From: CABMGO01 sp964408125
GTDB taxonomy: Archaea; Nanobdellota; Nanobdellia; Pacearchaeales; GW2011-AR1
DNA length: 33,746 nt
Assembly (NCBI GenBank): GCA_964408125.1
Contig: CAYOYC010000006.1
Coordinates: 1-33,746 of the forward strand
Direction of reading: 5' to 3'
Positions 23,174-31,500 of the stretch are shown one piece after another; positions within the stretch are counted from its first letter, which is position 1; every line of letters begins with the position of its first letter. Under the pieces are notes generated by a model that was not told the origin of the DNA, did no database searches, and saw nothing but the letters and a program-made list of their open reading frames with translations. The position numbers and the translations under genes were made by a program.

Positions 23174-23947
23174 ATGGGTAGAATTATAGCAATCGTCTCC
23201 GGTAAGGGCGGCGTTGGTAAAACGACAACGGCAATCAACCTAGGAGCGGCTTTAAATAAATTGAACAAGGAAGTGATAATTGTAGATGTAAATCTAAACA
23301 CTCCAAACATTGGGATTCATCTTGGTGCCCCAATTGTCCCAGTAACTCTAAATCATGTTCTAAAAGGAAAGGCAGAGATTGAAGAGGCTATTTATGAGCA
23401 CTCCTCCGGAACCAAAATTATACCATCTTCACTCTCCGTGAAAGAGATTACGAAATTTAATACAAAAAAATTACCTCAAATTATAAGAAGCCTAAAAGAT
23501 AAGGCAGACTTTATTATACTGGATTCAGCTGCTGGCTTCTCAGAAGAGGCGATGGCTACTCTTGATGCAGGAGATGAAATTATAATCATAACAAATCCAG
23601 AGATGCCAGCCGTTACCGACTCTTTAAAAGCTATCAAGGTAGCAAGAGAAATGAAAAAAGAAGTTAAGGGGATAATCGTAACAAGACACAGGAATGAAAA
23701 TTATGAAATGTCTTTACCATCCATTAGGTCGATGCTAGAGTCTCCTATTATTGGGGTAGTCCCAGAAGATATATGCGTAAAAAAAGCATTGAACAGAAGA
23801 GATGCCGTTGTGCACACACACCCCAAAAGCAGAGCATCAAGAAAATATAGTGAAATTGCTGTGAAGATTATTGGTGGGCCAGCAAAGGATAAAAAACCAG
23901 AAGGAATGTTTTCAAAGTTATTTGGGTTTGTTACTGACGATTATTAA
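23174..23947 (+). CDS. minD: MinD/ParA-type ATPase
   Basis: A deviant Walker-A ATPase of the MinD branch. VSGKGGVGKTT spans residues 8-18 with the signature Lys11; Walker B is FIILDSAAGF; IITNPEMPAVTDS is the switch after it. The start at 23174 is chosen because the family begins directly at MGRIIAIVSGKGG and it follows the upstream stop by one base; a longer frame from 23144 would overlap that gene. No MinC or MinE is present, as in most archaea. The C-terminal KLFGFVTDDY could be a weak membrane-targeting helix. Archaeal MinD proteins position surface structures; the cargo here is unknown. Confidence 0.93.
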   Translation: MGRIIAIVSGKGGVGKTTTAINLGAALNKLNKEVIIVDVNLNTPNIGIHLGAPIVPVTLNHVLKGKAEIEEAIYEHSSGTKIIPSSLSVKEITKFNTKKLPQIIRSLKDKADFIILDSAAGFSEEAMATLDAGDEIIIITNPEMPAVTDSLKAIKVAREMKKEVKGIIVTRHRNENYEMSLPSIRSMLESPIIGVVPEDICVKKALNRRDAVVHTHPKSRASRKYSEIAVKIIGGPAKDKKPEGMFSKLFGFVTDDY

Positions 23948-23989
23948 TTTTTTCTAAACATTTATAAAATAAGACATTGTATGTTTCTT

Positions 23990-25696
23990 ATGCAAGAGGT
24001 TTTCATTCAGCTTTGTTTAACTTTGTTAATAGTATTAGGGGTCTCATTTATAATGAGAATTTTAAAACAACCATTAATTATTGGGTACATTTTCGCAGGA
24101 ATTCTAGTCGGGCCGTTCTTTTTCAATCTATTAAGTAAGTCTGAAACATTTACTATCTTTTCAGAAATGGGTATTGCTTTCCTTTTATTTTTAGTAGGGC
24201 TGCACCTATCTCCTAAAGTAATTAAGGACGTGGGGAAAATCTCTTTAATCACAGGAATCGGACAAATAGTTTTCACATCAGCTATAGGGTACGCAATCGG
24301 TATCCTTTTAGGATTTACACCTATTGTTGCTATTTATATTGCAGTTGCATTGACTTTTTCCTCTACTATCATCATTATGAAACTTTTATCAGATAAAGAC
24401 GCATTAGAGAAGCTATACGGGAAAATTTCCATTGGTTTTTTACTTGTTCAAGATCTAATTGCAATTATGATTTTAATCGTCCTATCGGCCTTCTCAACAG
24501 GATCTGGAGGGAGCAGCGTTTTGATATGGACATTAGTTAAAGGTGGATTGACGCTTGCGATTTTCTTTCCCTTCAGCTATTTTGTTTTACCAAAACTAAC
24601 TGATTTCTTCGCAAAATCTAGTGAATTCCTGTTTATTTTTACAATATCTTGGGGACTCGGATTTTCAGCATTATTCGTATTTTTGGGGCTCTCAATAGAA
24701 GTCGGAGCATTAATCGCAGGTATATTGCTTTCAATGTCACCCTATAGCTATGAAATGGGTTCTAGATTAAGAACGTTAAGAGATTTTTTTATAATTTCAT
24801 TTTTCATAATTCTTGGAAGTCAGATGGTCTTTGCGGATATAAAAGAGTTTATAGTGCCAGTAATAATATTTTCATTATTTATTTTAATAGGAAATCCATT
24901 AATCGTTATGACCCTAATGGGATTCATGGGATATAGTAAGAAAACAGGATTTATGGCAGGATTAACAGTGGCTCAAATATCCGAATTTTCTTTAATTTTA
25001 GTTGCGCTTGGAGTAAAAGTGGGGCAACTGCCTCAACACATACTTTCGCTTGTAACAATCATAGGATTAATAACCATTGCAGGCTCTACATATATGATAA
25101 TATACTCAGAGCAAATTTACAATAAAATATCTGGGTTATTATCGATTTTCGAGAGAAAGAACTTTAAAGAAAAAGACATATTAAAAAAACAGTATAAGTA
25201 TATCTTAATTGGAGAAAACAGGATAGGATTTTCTATTATGAAATCTTTTATTAGTTCCAAAAAAGATTATTTAATTATAGATTTCAATCCAGTCAGGGTA
25301 AAGAAACTTTGTAGACAAGGAATAAACTGCATATATGGTGACGCTTCTAATCTAGAATTGATAAGCGATATTAATCTACAAAATACAGAATTAATAGTAT
25401 CCACAATACCAGAAAAAGAAATCAATATGGCGATATTACAAATGATTAAAGGTTCTAATTCAAAAACAAGGCTAATAGTAACCGCAAGACGTATTACAGA
25501 TGCATTTGAACTCTATAAAGAAGGGGCAGATTATGTAATTCTTCCACATTTTTTAGGCGGGGAATACGTTGCAAACCTAATTAAAGAATTTGAAAAAGAT
25601 AAGGGAATATACAAGAAAGAGAAAGAAAAACAAATAAGGGACTTAAAAGAAAGATTAAAAGAAGGGCAAGAGTATCCAAAGACACGCAGGGAATAA
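23990..25696 (+). CDS. CPA2 cation/proton antiporter with RCK domain
   Basis: A KefB/NhaS-like exchanger. About twelve membrane helices cover the first 380 residues, with KQPLIIGYIFAGILVGP, LLFLVGLHLSPKVI, and FSSTIIIMKLL typical of the Na+/H+ exchanger fold. The C-terminal cytosolic part (about 405-545) is a TrkA-N/RCK domain with KYILIGENRIGFSI as nucleotide-binding loop and DFNPVRVKKL after it, so transport is probably gated by NAD(H) or a related ligand. A TATA box (TTTATAAAAT, 23961-23970) lies about 25 bases before the ATG at 23990, preferred over 23981. It stands alone between minD and pheS. Confidence 0.9.
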   Translation: MQEVFIQLCLTLLIVLGVSFIMRILKQPLIIGYIFAGILVGPFFFNLLSKSETFTIFSEMGIAFLLFLVGLHLSPKVIKDVGKISLITGIGQIVFTSAIGYAIGILLGFTPIVAIYIAVALTFSSTIIIMKLLSDKDALEKLYGKISIGFLLVQDLIAIMILIVLSAFSTGSGGSSVLIWTLVKGGLTLAIFFPFSYFVLPKLTDFFAKSSEFLFIFTISWGLGFSALFVFLGLSIEVGALIAGILLSMSPYSYEMGSRLRTLRDFFIISFFIILGSQMVFADIKEFIVPVIIFSLFILIGNPLIVMTLMGFMGYSKKTGFMAGLTVAQISEFSLILVALGVKVGQLPQHILSLVTIIGLITIAGSTYMIIYSEQIYNKISGLLSIFERKNFKEKDILKKQYKYILIGENRIGFSIMKSFISSKKDYLIIDFNPVRVKKLCRQGINCIYGDASNLELISDINLQNTELIVSTIPEKEINMAILQMIKGSNSKTRLIVTARRITDAFELYKEGADYVILPHFLGGEYVANLIKEFEKDKGIYKKEKEKQIRDLKERLKEGQEYPKTRRE

Positions 25697-25730
25697 TTAA
25701 GTTTATATAATATATTTAACAGAGTAGTCT

Positions 25731-27245
25731 ATGGAAAAAGATAAGGTAGTTGAGTCATTGTCTCCCATTGAGAGGAAAATACTGCCTAATATTAGTAATG
25801 GAAGTGATTTAGATTGTATCTCTGAGAAGTCGGGGACCGACAATACAACTGCCCTAAGAGCACTAGAATTCTTAAAAAACAAAAACATTGCTTCGATTGA
25901 TGTCAAAGAAAAGCAACTAATAATTTTGGGTATAAATGGAGTGTATTATCAAAAGAAAGGACTACCAGAAAGAAAACTTTTAGATGCTCTTTCTGATAAA
26001 AAATCTATTCCACTAGGTGAAATAAAGAATGTTTGTGAATTGAACGAAAATGAAGCGAAAATATCAGTAGGGGTTCTAAAAAAGAAAGCTCTAGTGGAAA
26101 TAAAAGAGGGCAGAGTGGTGTTGAATGCTTCCGATTCCGAAGTTAAGAAAGAAATGCTTGAAGAAAAATTGTTAAAAAAAATACCGATAGGACTAGATGA
26201 ACTCGAACCAGAAGAAAAATTTGCATTCGAGTCCTTAAAAAATAGAAAAGATATTATTGAAATTAAAACAGAGAAAAAGATAAGCGCCAAATTAACAGAT
26301 TTTGGAGAGAAAATATCAAAAGAGAATATAGAAGAAGATATGATAGAACAATTAACACCTAAAATTATTGCTTCTAGCTCTTGGAAAACAAAAAAGTTTA
26401 GGAGATATGATATAGTATCATCTGTTCCTAAAATTTATGGCGGTAAAAAGCATTTTGTTAATCAATCAATAGAATATGGGAAGAAAATCTGGCTAGAAAT
26501 GGGATTTAAAGAAATGTATGGGCCAATTGCAGATAGTTCGTTTTGGATATTTGATGCCTTATTTACAGCGCAAGATCATCCAGTTAGAGAAATGCAAGAT
26601 ACTTTCTTCATAAAAGATGTTAGTGCAAAATTGCCTGATAAAAAATTAATTGAAGCTGTAAAAAAATCACACGAAAGTGGCGTTGGTGGAAGTCGTGGCT
26701 GGCAGTATAAATGGAATGAAGAAAATGCTAAGAAGGTTGTTTTAAGGACACACACCACAGGAATCTCTGCCCATACTCTTTCTAGCCTAAAAAAGGAAGA
26801 TTTGCCTATGAAGTTTTTTGCTTTAGGAAAAGTTTTCAGAAATGAAACTGTTGATTGGAAACATGGTTTTGAATTTTATCAGACTGAAGGAATTGTCGTT
26901 GATGAAAATGCAAATTTCAGAAACTTACTTGGCTACCTAAAAGAGTTCTATAAAAAAATGGGCTTTGAAAAAATAAAGTTTGTTCCGAGTTTTTTCCCGT
27001 ATACAGAACCTAGCGTTGAAATACAAGTTTTCCATCCGGAAAGAAAAGAATGGATTGAGCTTGGCGGAGCGGGGATATTTAGACCAGAACTAACCATACC
27101 CCTTCTTGGGAAGGCAATTCCTGTTTTAGCATGGGGACAAGGATTTGATAGAATAATTATGGATGCATATAAAATAAAAGACTTAAGAGAGCTTTATGCA
27201 AATGATATTAAATTGCTAAGGGATAAACCCTTCTGGGAGAAATAA
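25731..27245 (+). CDS. pheS: Phenylalanyl-tRNA synthetase alpha subunit
   Basis: Catalytic class II subunit, archaeal/eukaryotic type. Residues 1-200 hold tandem winged-helix domains that bind tRNA. The catalytic domain follows: YDIVSSVPKIYGGKKHFV, then DALFTAQDHPVREMQDTFF (275-293), motif 2 VFRNETVDWKHGFEFYQTEG, and motif 3 WGQGFDRIIMDAY near the end. Length 504 is normal for archaea. TATA element (GTTTATATAATA) lies about 25 bases upstream. The stop TAA overlaps the pheT ATG by one base, so both subunits are made together. Confidence 0.97.
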   Translation: MEKDKVVESLSPIERKILPNISNGSDLDCISEKSGTDNTTALRALEFLKNKNIASIDVKEKQLIILGINGVYYQKKGLPERKLLDALSDKKSIPLGEIKNVCELNENEAKISVGVLKKKALVEIKEGRVVLNASDSEVKKEMLEEKLLKKIPIGLDELEPEEKFAFESLKNRKDIIEIKTEKKISAKLTDFGEKISKENIEEDMIEQLTPKIIASSSWKTKKFRRYDIVSSVPKIYGGKKHFVNQSIEYGKKIWLEMGFKEMYGPIADSSFWIFDALFTAQDHPVREMQDTFFIKDVSAKLPDKKLIEAVKKSHESGVGGSRGWQYKWNEENAKKVVLRTHTTGISAHTLSSLKKEDLPMKFFALGKVFRNETVDWKHGFEFYQTEGIVVDENANFRNLLGYLKEFYKKMGFEKIKFVPSFFPYTEPSVEIQVFHPERKEWIELGGAGIFRPELTIPLLGKAIPVLAWGQGFDRIIMDAYKIKDLRELYANDIKLLRDKPFWEK

Positions 27246-28873
27246 TGGCAACAATAACAATATCAAGAAAAGAATTTGATAAGAACGTGAAAATATCTGG
27301 AGACGTAGTAGATAAGATAATGAATGCGGGCATTGCTGTCGATTCTTATGGAGACAATGAGGTTGTTTTAGACATAACTGCCAACAGACCAGATTTACTA
27401 TCTGCTCAAGGAATTTACAGGTATTTGCAAGCTTATTATGGGAAAGAATCTGGATTAAAGAGATATCAGATAAATAAACCAGAAAAGAATTTTAAGGTTA
27501 TTATAGACAAGTCCGTAAAAGATGTTAGACCATTTACAGCATGTGCTATTGTTAAGAATTTAAAATTTGACGATGAAAAAATAAAAGAAATTATTGATCT
27601 CCAGGAAAAACTTCATTCTACTGTAGGTAGAAATAGAAAGAAACTAGCTATTGGTATTTATCCGCTTGAAAAAATAACTTTACCGATTAGGTTTGAAGCC
27701 AGAAAGCCGCAGGATATTAGATTTACTCCATTAGAATTTCCAAGAGAGATTTCTGGTATACAGATATTATCTCAACATCCAACTGGTAGAGATTATGCGC
27801 ATTTGTTAGAGGGGAAAGAAAGATATCCTATTTTCGTCGATGGAGAAGGAAAAATACTTTCAATGCCTCCAATAATAAACTCACACGAAACTGGTAAAAT
27901 TGGTTATGATACAAAAGATGTTTTTATTGAGTGTTCTGGATTCGATTTTCAAATATTACAAAAAATATTAAATATAATAGTAAGCTCTTTAATAGATATG
28001 GGGGGGAAAGGATATGCCATGGAACTAGATTATGGCAAGAAAGTCATTACTCCTAATTTCGAGCCAGAAAAGATGAAACTATCCTTAGAAAATACAAATA
28101 AATTAATAGGATTGAATTTAACAGAAAAAGATTTACAGAATTTACTTCCTAAAATGGGTTATGATTATTCCAAGGGAATTGTCTCTATTCCACCCTATAG
28201 AACAGACATATTACATGAAGTAGATATTATAGAAGACGTTGCTATCGCCTATGGATATGATAAGCTTATTCCAGAAATCCCGAAAGTTGCAACAATCGGG
28301 GAAGAAGCTATTTCATCCAAAATGAAATTAAGAATATCGAGTATATTATCAGGATTGGGTTTCCTAGAAACATCTTCATTCCATTTAATTAAACCAGAAG
28401 AGGTATTTGATGTTAAGGCCTCCGATTTATTACAACTTGAAGATTCAAAATCCGAGTATAAATTTTTAAGACATAACCTAACCACACCCTTATTGCGAAT
28501 CATTGCACAAAATTCAGACGCTACTTATCCACAAAAGATATTTGAAACAGGAGTAGTTTTCGAAAAAGATCACGACGGTAAAACCGAATCTGGAATTTTA
28601 GAAAAAGAAAGATTAGCAATTGTTATTACAAATGAGAATGTTAATTTCACTGACATAAAACAAGTTTTAGATTACCTGTTTAAGATGCTAAATAGAGAAT
28701 GTAAGGTAGTGGAAGTAGAAGATAGTACGTTTATCACAGGAAGAACTGGAAAGATAATGTTAGACAATAAGCAAATAGGAATTATAGGAGAAATTCATCC
28801 AAGAGTTTTGAAAAATTGGGGCATAAATATGCCAGTTATTGCTCTTGAGTTGAATATAGAGAGCTTATTGTAA
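27245..28873 (+). CDS. pheT: Phenylalanyl-tRNA synthetase beta subunit
   Basis: Structural and editing subunit of archaeal PheRS. EVVLDITANRPDLLSAQGIYR marks the B1 region, PPIINSHETGKIG the B3/B4 editing domain, VSIPPYRTDILHEVDIIEDV the B5 domain and IAYGYDKLIPEIP its end. The C-terminal catalytic-like fold ends with GEIHPRVLKNWGI. Length 542 fits the archaeal form, which lacks the bacterial anticodon-binding FDX domain and EMAP domain. Translationally coupled to pheS by the TAATG overlap. Confidence 0.97.
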   Translation: MATITISRKEFDKNVKISGDVVDKIMNAGIAVDSYGDNEVVLDITANRPDLLSAQGIYRYLQAYYGKESGLKRYQINKPEKNFKVIIDKSVKDVRPFTACAIVKNLKFDDEKIKEIIDLQEKLHSTVGRNRKKLAIGIYPLEKITLPIRFEARKPQDIRFTPLEFPREISGIQILSQHPTGRDYAHLLEGKERYPIFVDGEGKILSMPPIINSHETGKIGYDTKDVFIECSGFDFQILQKILNIIVSSLIDMGGKGYAMELDYGKKVITPNFEPEKMKLSLENTNKLIGLNLTEKDLQNLLPKMGYDYSKGIVSIPPYRTDILHEVDIIEDVAIAYGYDKLIPEIPKVATIGEEAISSKMKLRISSILSGLGFLETSSFHLIKPEEVFDVKASDLLQLEDSKSEYKFLRHNLTTPLLRIIAQNSDATYPQKIFETGVVFEKDHDGKTESGILEKERLAIVITNENVNFTDIKQVLDYLFKMLNRECKVVEVEDSTFITGRTGKIMLDNKQIGIIGEIHPRVLKNWGINMPVIALELNIESLL

Positions 28874-28933
28874 GATTAAACCTGTATATTCTATATCAAT
28901 AATATTTTTAAACAGGGGTTTTCTGATTAATAC

Positions 28934-29203
28934 ATGGTATCAAACGAAGATTCAATAACAGCATTGGTGAGCTATATAGAAAGAAATATGAAAAAGGGTT
29001 ATAAGATTGAGGGTTTAAGATGGGCACTTATAAACCAAAAACATTCTAAATCGGAAATTGACAAAGCAATCAAAATTGTTGAAGCCAGAACGCCTTCTGT
29101 GAAAAAAGAAGATGAAAGAAAAGAGGAGATAAGAGAGGCTACAAGAGAACAACTTATAGAACCCGAAGAAAAAAGGGGCTTCTGGTCTAGATTATTGGGA
29201 TAA
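28934..29203 (+). CDS. Small charged hypothetical protein
   Basis: An 89-residue protein. Residues 5-50 fold as an amphipathic helical pair (ITALVSYIERNMKKGYKIEG, then QKHSKSEIDKAIKIVEA) like a small domain that repeats the G-x-x-x-x-x-A-L pattern often seen in archaeal soluble tails. The rest is highly charged and ends FWSRLLG, a short hydrophobic tip that could touch a membrane. A TATA-like TATTTTTAAACAGG precedes it. Function unknown. Confidence 0.6.
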   Translation: MVSNEDSITALVSYIERNMKKGYKIEGLRWALINQKHSKSEIDKAIKIVEARTPSVKKEDERKEEIREATREQLIEPEEKRGFWSRLLG

Positions 29204-29215
29204 TTTTTAGAAAAA

Positions 29216-29488
29216 TCAATTTTTATTTATTATATTGGGGATTTCTTTCATTACTTTATCCATAACTTTTTTATCACTTATCCCAGGTTCTTCCGCAAGT
29301 ATTTTCAGAGCCTGCGTAACTCCAGTAATGATGAGAATTTGATGTTTCTTTAATTTAGGGTCTTTTAGAAAATCCATTAAATTTTTCATAATATTTTCAT
29401 CAGAACTTCTGGGATATCTTTTCCTATATTTTAACGCCTCATTTATACCCGCAATTATAAGTATCCCCTTTTCTGTATCGTCCACCAT
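29216..29488 (-). CDS. Small protein made of two similar repeats
   Basis: A 90-residue protein with an internal duplication: residues 8-40 (GILIIAGINEALKYRKRYP, then ENIMKNLMDFL) match 50-84 (QILIITGVTQALKILAEEP, then KKVMDKVMKEI). The shared pattern is ILII-x-G-x-x-x-ALK, a linker of about ten residues, and a second helix. Each repeat is probably a helical hairpin. No known family. It lies between a convergent small gene and tRNA-Thr on the same strand. Confidence 0.65.
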   Translation of the reverse strand: MVDDTEKGILIIAGINEALKYRKRYPRSSDENIMKNLMDFLKDPKLKKHQILIITGVTQALKILAEEPGISDKKVMDKVMKEIPNIINKN

Positions 29489-29551
29489 GATCCTTTAATT
29501 TTATGACGATTTATAAATATTTATGAGATAAAATGATTTTCTCACAATCAA

Positions 29552-29624
29552 AGCCCAGGACGAGGATCGAACTCGTGACCTCGGCATTACCAATGCCGTG
29601 CTCCACCAGCTAAGCTACCTGGGC
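29552..29624 (-). tRNA. tRNA-Thr(GGU)
   Basis: Complete cloverleaf with no intron. Acceptor GCCCAGG/CCTGGGC, D arm GCTTAGCTGGTGGAGC, anticodon stem CGGCA/TGCCG around TTGGTAA (anticodon GGU), T arm ACGAG, TTCGATC, CTCGT. The discriminator is U73, usual for archaeal tRNA-Thr. No CCA is encoded. Confidence 0.95.
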
Positions 29625-29644
29625 ATGAAAGTTCATGATTACGA

Positions 29645-29656
29645 AGTTTTATAAAT
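29645..29656. promoter_or_regulatory. Shared TATA element for tRNA-Thr and next gene
   Basis: TTTTATAAATTC / GAATTTATAAAA is readable both ways. It lies about 25 bases before the ATG at 29677 on the plus strand and about 26 bases before tRNA-Thr on the minus strand. Confidence 0.4.
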
Positions 29657-29676
29657 TCTTTTAATGGCAGGGTTAT

Positions 29677-30156
29677 ATGGAAAGAAGCCTGAAAGATATA
29701 GAAAGTGAGTATGAAAAATTGAATAAGAAATATCAGTTACCAGGGTTTGAGAAACTTATGGAGGATTTTGATATAGATAAAATAACTGAAAAAAGTGAAG
29801 GTATACTAATAAGAGACGTTAGAAGGGTTATTAACGATAAGCTTTCTGCCTATCTGCATCTATTTGAAACACTTTTACACCCAAGTTCTCCTCCGATGTT
29901 CGTTTTAACATTCTTAAAAAACACAACAGAAGATGATAAAAAGTCTATAAGAGAAATCTATAAAGAAATTGCAAAATTACAGATGACAAATATCAAACTT
30001 GATACCATTTTTAATGAAAAAGATGAAGCAGAATTCATAAAAAATTCATTTAACGCGTGGCAGTCTTTAAAGAAAAAGATCTATGCATTAATAGAAATAT
30101 TTGAAAAAGAATTTGAGAAAAATATAGAAGTTAAAGAGAAAAGCTATTTTGGTTAA
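29677..30156 (+). CDS. Acidic helical hypothetical protein
   Basis: A 159-residue soluble protein, mostly predicted helix, with no recognised family. The start MERSLKDIESEYEKLNKKY is coiled-coil-like; the middle has HLFETLLHPSSPPMFVLTFL, and the C half is rich in Glu, Lys and Asp (EIFEKEFEKNIEVKEK). No membrane segment or metal site. It has its own TATA box. The tandem hairpin region begins directly at its stop codon. Confidence 0.6.
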   Translation: MERSLKDIESEYEKLNKKYQLPGFEKLMEDFDIDKITEKSEGILIRDVRRVINDKLSAYLHLFETLLHPSSPPMFVLTFLKNTTEDDKKSIREIYKEIAKLQMTNIKLDTIFNEKDEAEFIKNSFNAWQSLKKKIYALIEIFEKEFEKNIEVKEKSYFG

Positions 30157-30222
30157 ATATGAAAAACGCGAGTACAAATTATAAAAATAATTAGTTATTA
30201 TCTCGCGAAAAATTTTACTTTT
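30154..30222. repeat. Tandem structured repeat, unit 1
   Basis: The unit begins AAATATGAAAAACG and has an outer stem CGCGAG (30167-30172) / CTCGCG (30202-30207) and an inner A/T stem AATTAT / ATAATT. It ends CGAAAAATTTTA then a T-run. Compared with unit 2, flanks are the same but the stem differs on both sides, so pairing is kept. It opens the 400-base gap between 30156 and 30559. Confidence 0.55.
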
Positions 30223-30223
30223 T

Positions 30224-30290
30224 TGAATATGAAAAACGGAGCGAATAATTTAAAAAAATTAATCTAAATCTCCGAAAATATTTCTATTTA
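30224..30290. repeat. Tandem structured repeat, unit 2
   Basis: Unit 2 begins GAATATGAAAAACG, 70 bases after unit 1. Its outer stem is CGGAG (30237-30241) / CTCCG (30270-30274), its inner stem TAATTT / AAATTA, and it ends CGAAAATATTT. The loop sequence has diverged from unit 1 but both stems are intact, which points to selection on structure. A third GAATAT at 30293 is not followed by the rest of the unit. Confidence 0.55.
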
Positions 30291-30342
30291 TTGAATATAA
30301 CCTTCAACTTCTTTTTTATCATCTTCCTCTGGTTTTTTATAA

Positions 30343-30398
30343 CCCTAGAAAGGGCTTGTAAGGCGCTTAAAAAGTATGCCCTATTCGCCCCTTCTGGG
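30343..30398 (-). ncRNA. Possible structured RNA (GC-rich long hairpin)
   Basis: In an AT-rich gap, this 56-base block is about half G+C. On the minus strand CCCAGAAGGGGC (30398-30387) pairs with GCCCTTTCTAGGG (30355-30343) over 12 base pairs with one bulged A and a G-U pair; the plus strand has an A-C clash there, so a minus-strand transcript is favoured. A smaller stem (AGGGC / GCGCCT) can form in the loop. A start-less open frame also crosses it (see rejected items), so coding cannot be excluded. Confidence 0.35.
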
Positions 30399-30537
30399 AA
30401 AAAAGAGGTGATAAATATTACAGTATTTCTTCCTTTTTAAATCTTTCGTTTTTGTTGTAATTATGTAGTGACAAAACAACTATAACAATTCAGCATCGAT
30501 GAATCCAAAAGGTAAACCCGATACGCATTACCTAAAC

Positions 30538-30551
30538 GCTTATTAATAAGC
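30538..30551 (+). promoter_or_regulatory. 14-bp palindrome directly before scpA
   Basis: GCTTATTAATAAGC is a perfect palindrome ending eight bases before the scpA ATG. It may be an operator over the transcription or translation start. Between 30400 and 30537 I see no gene; a 15-codon frame at 30499-30546 overlaps it. Confidence 0.35.
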
Positions 30552-30558
30552 TAATTTA

Positions 30559-31500
30559 ATGAAAAATATGGAAGAGGAAGTAAGAGTTGGTGAAACTAAT
30601 CCCGGAAAGAATAAGATAGGCGAAAGTCAATTCTATAATCTAATTACTGGAGGGGAGGTTAGTTGGCAGGCAATTATTTATGATTTAATAAATTCAGAGC
30701 AACTTAATCCATGGGATATAGATATAGGGATTTTGGCCGAGAAATACGCACTCGTGATTCAGGAAATGGAGGAAGCAGATTTTTATATCTCATCAAAGGT
30801 TTTACTTGCATGCTCTCTTTTGTTGAGATTGAAGTCCGAAATACTTTCCAATAGATTTATACAGGAATTAGATGAGGCAATTTATGGGAAAGCAGAAGAT
30901 AAGAAATATGTTTTAGAAAGAATAGAGTTAGATGAAGATGAAATTCCGATTCTTGTTCCCAAAACGCCCATGGCGCGTTACAGGAGGGTTACATTGCAAG
31001 AATTAATGGGAGCCCTGAATAAAGCTATTGAAACTGAAAATAGAAGAATCAGAAAAGACATTAAAACAAGACAAGCCGAGAAATCGGCACTCATTGTTTT
31101 GCCACGTCTAGACAGAATACCTCTAAAAGATAGGGTTAGTATGGTTTTTGAAAGAATTAGGGGACATATTAAATCAGACATAAAGCATATGGCATTTTCG
31201 GAACTTGCGCCATCTAGAGAAGAGAAGCTCGTTTCATTTTTACCTATTTTGCATCTTTCAAATGCAGAAAGAGTTTATCTTAATCAGCCAAAACAATTTG
31301 ATGAAGTGTTCATGCGACTAGAGCAGCTCGAAGAAGAAATTGCCGAACTGAAAAAAGAACTAGGCGAGGCGACGGGAGAAGAAGTCGAGGAAATAGAAGA
31401 AGAGTTGGTTGAGCTTGAAGAATTTGAAGAAGAAATGAAGAAAACAGTAGTTGAAAAGAAAGTCAAAGAAGTTGATAAGGAATTAGAAGAAGGGGGTTAA
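30559..31500 (+). CDS. scpA: Segregation and condensation protein ScpA (kleisin)
   Basis: The kleisin that bridges SMC heads in condensin. GGEVSWQAIIYDLINSEQ and NPWDIDIGILAEKYALVI near the N terminus are the conserved SMC-neck-binding part, followed by SSKVLLACSLLLRLKSEIL. The C-terminal winged helix (LSNAERVYLNQPKQFDEVFM, about residues 235-255) is followed by a very acidic coiled tail rich in Glu. Neither smc nor scpB is in the window. The final TTAA is shared with hisS on the other strand, so the two genes converge with a four-base overlap of their stop codons. The start could also be the ATG at 30568. Confidence 0.92.
   Translation: MKNMEEEVRVGETNPGKNKIGESQFYNLITGGEVSWQAIIYDLINSEQLNPWDIDIGILAEKYALVIQEMEEADFYISSKVLLACSLLLRLKSEILSNRFIQELDEAIYGKAEDKKYVLERIELDEDEIPILVPKTPMARYRRVTLQELMGALNKAIETENRRIRKDIKTRQAEKSALIVLPRLDRIPLKDRVSMVFERIRGHIKSDIKHMAFSELAPSREEKLVSFLPILHLSNAERVYLNQPKQFDEVFMRLEQLEEEIAELKKELGEATGEEVEEIEEELVELEEFEEEMKKTVVEKKVKEVDKELEEGG

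Noticed and set aside
30284..30436. Minus-strand frame of 50 codons (PEGANRAYFLSALQALSRV)
   Set aside because: Protein-like but start-less, and it covers the strong hairpin; structured RNA is at least as likely. Recorded as a question only.
30499..30546. 15-codon frame upstream of scpA (MNPKGKPDTHYLNAY)
   Set aside because: Could be a leader peptide, but it is very short, lacks a promoter of its own and has no run of a single regulatory amino acid.
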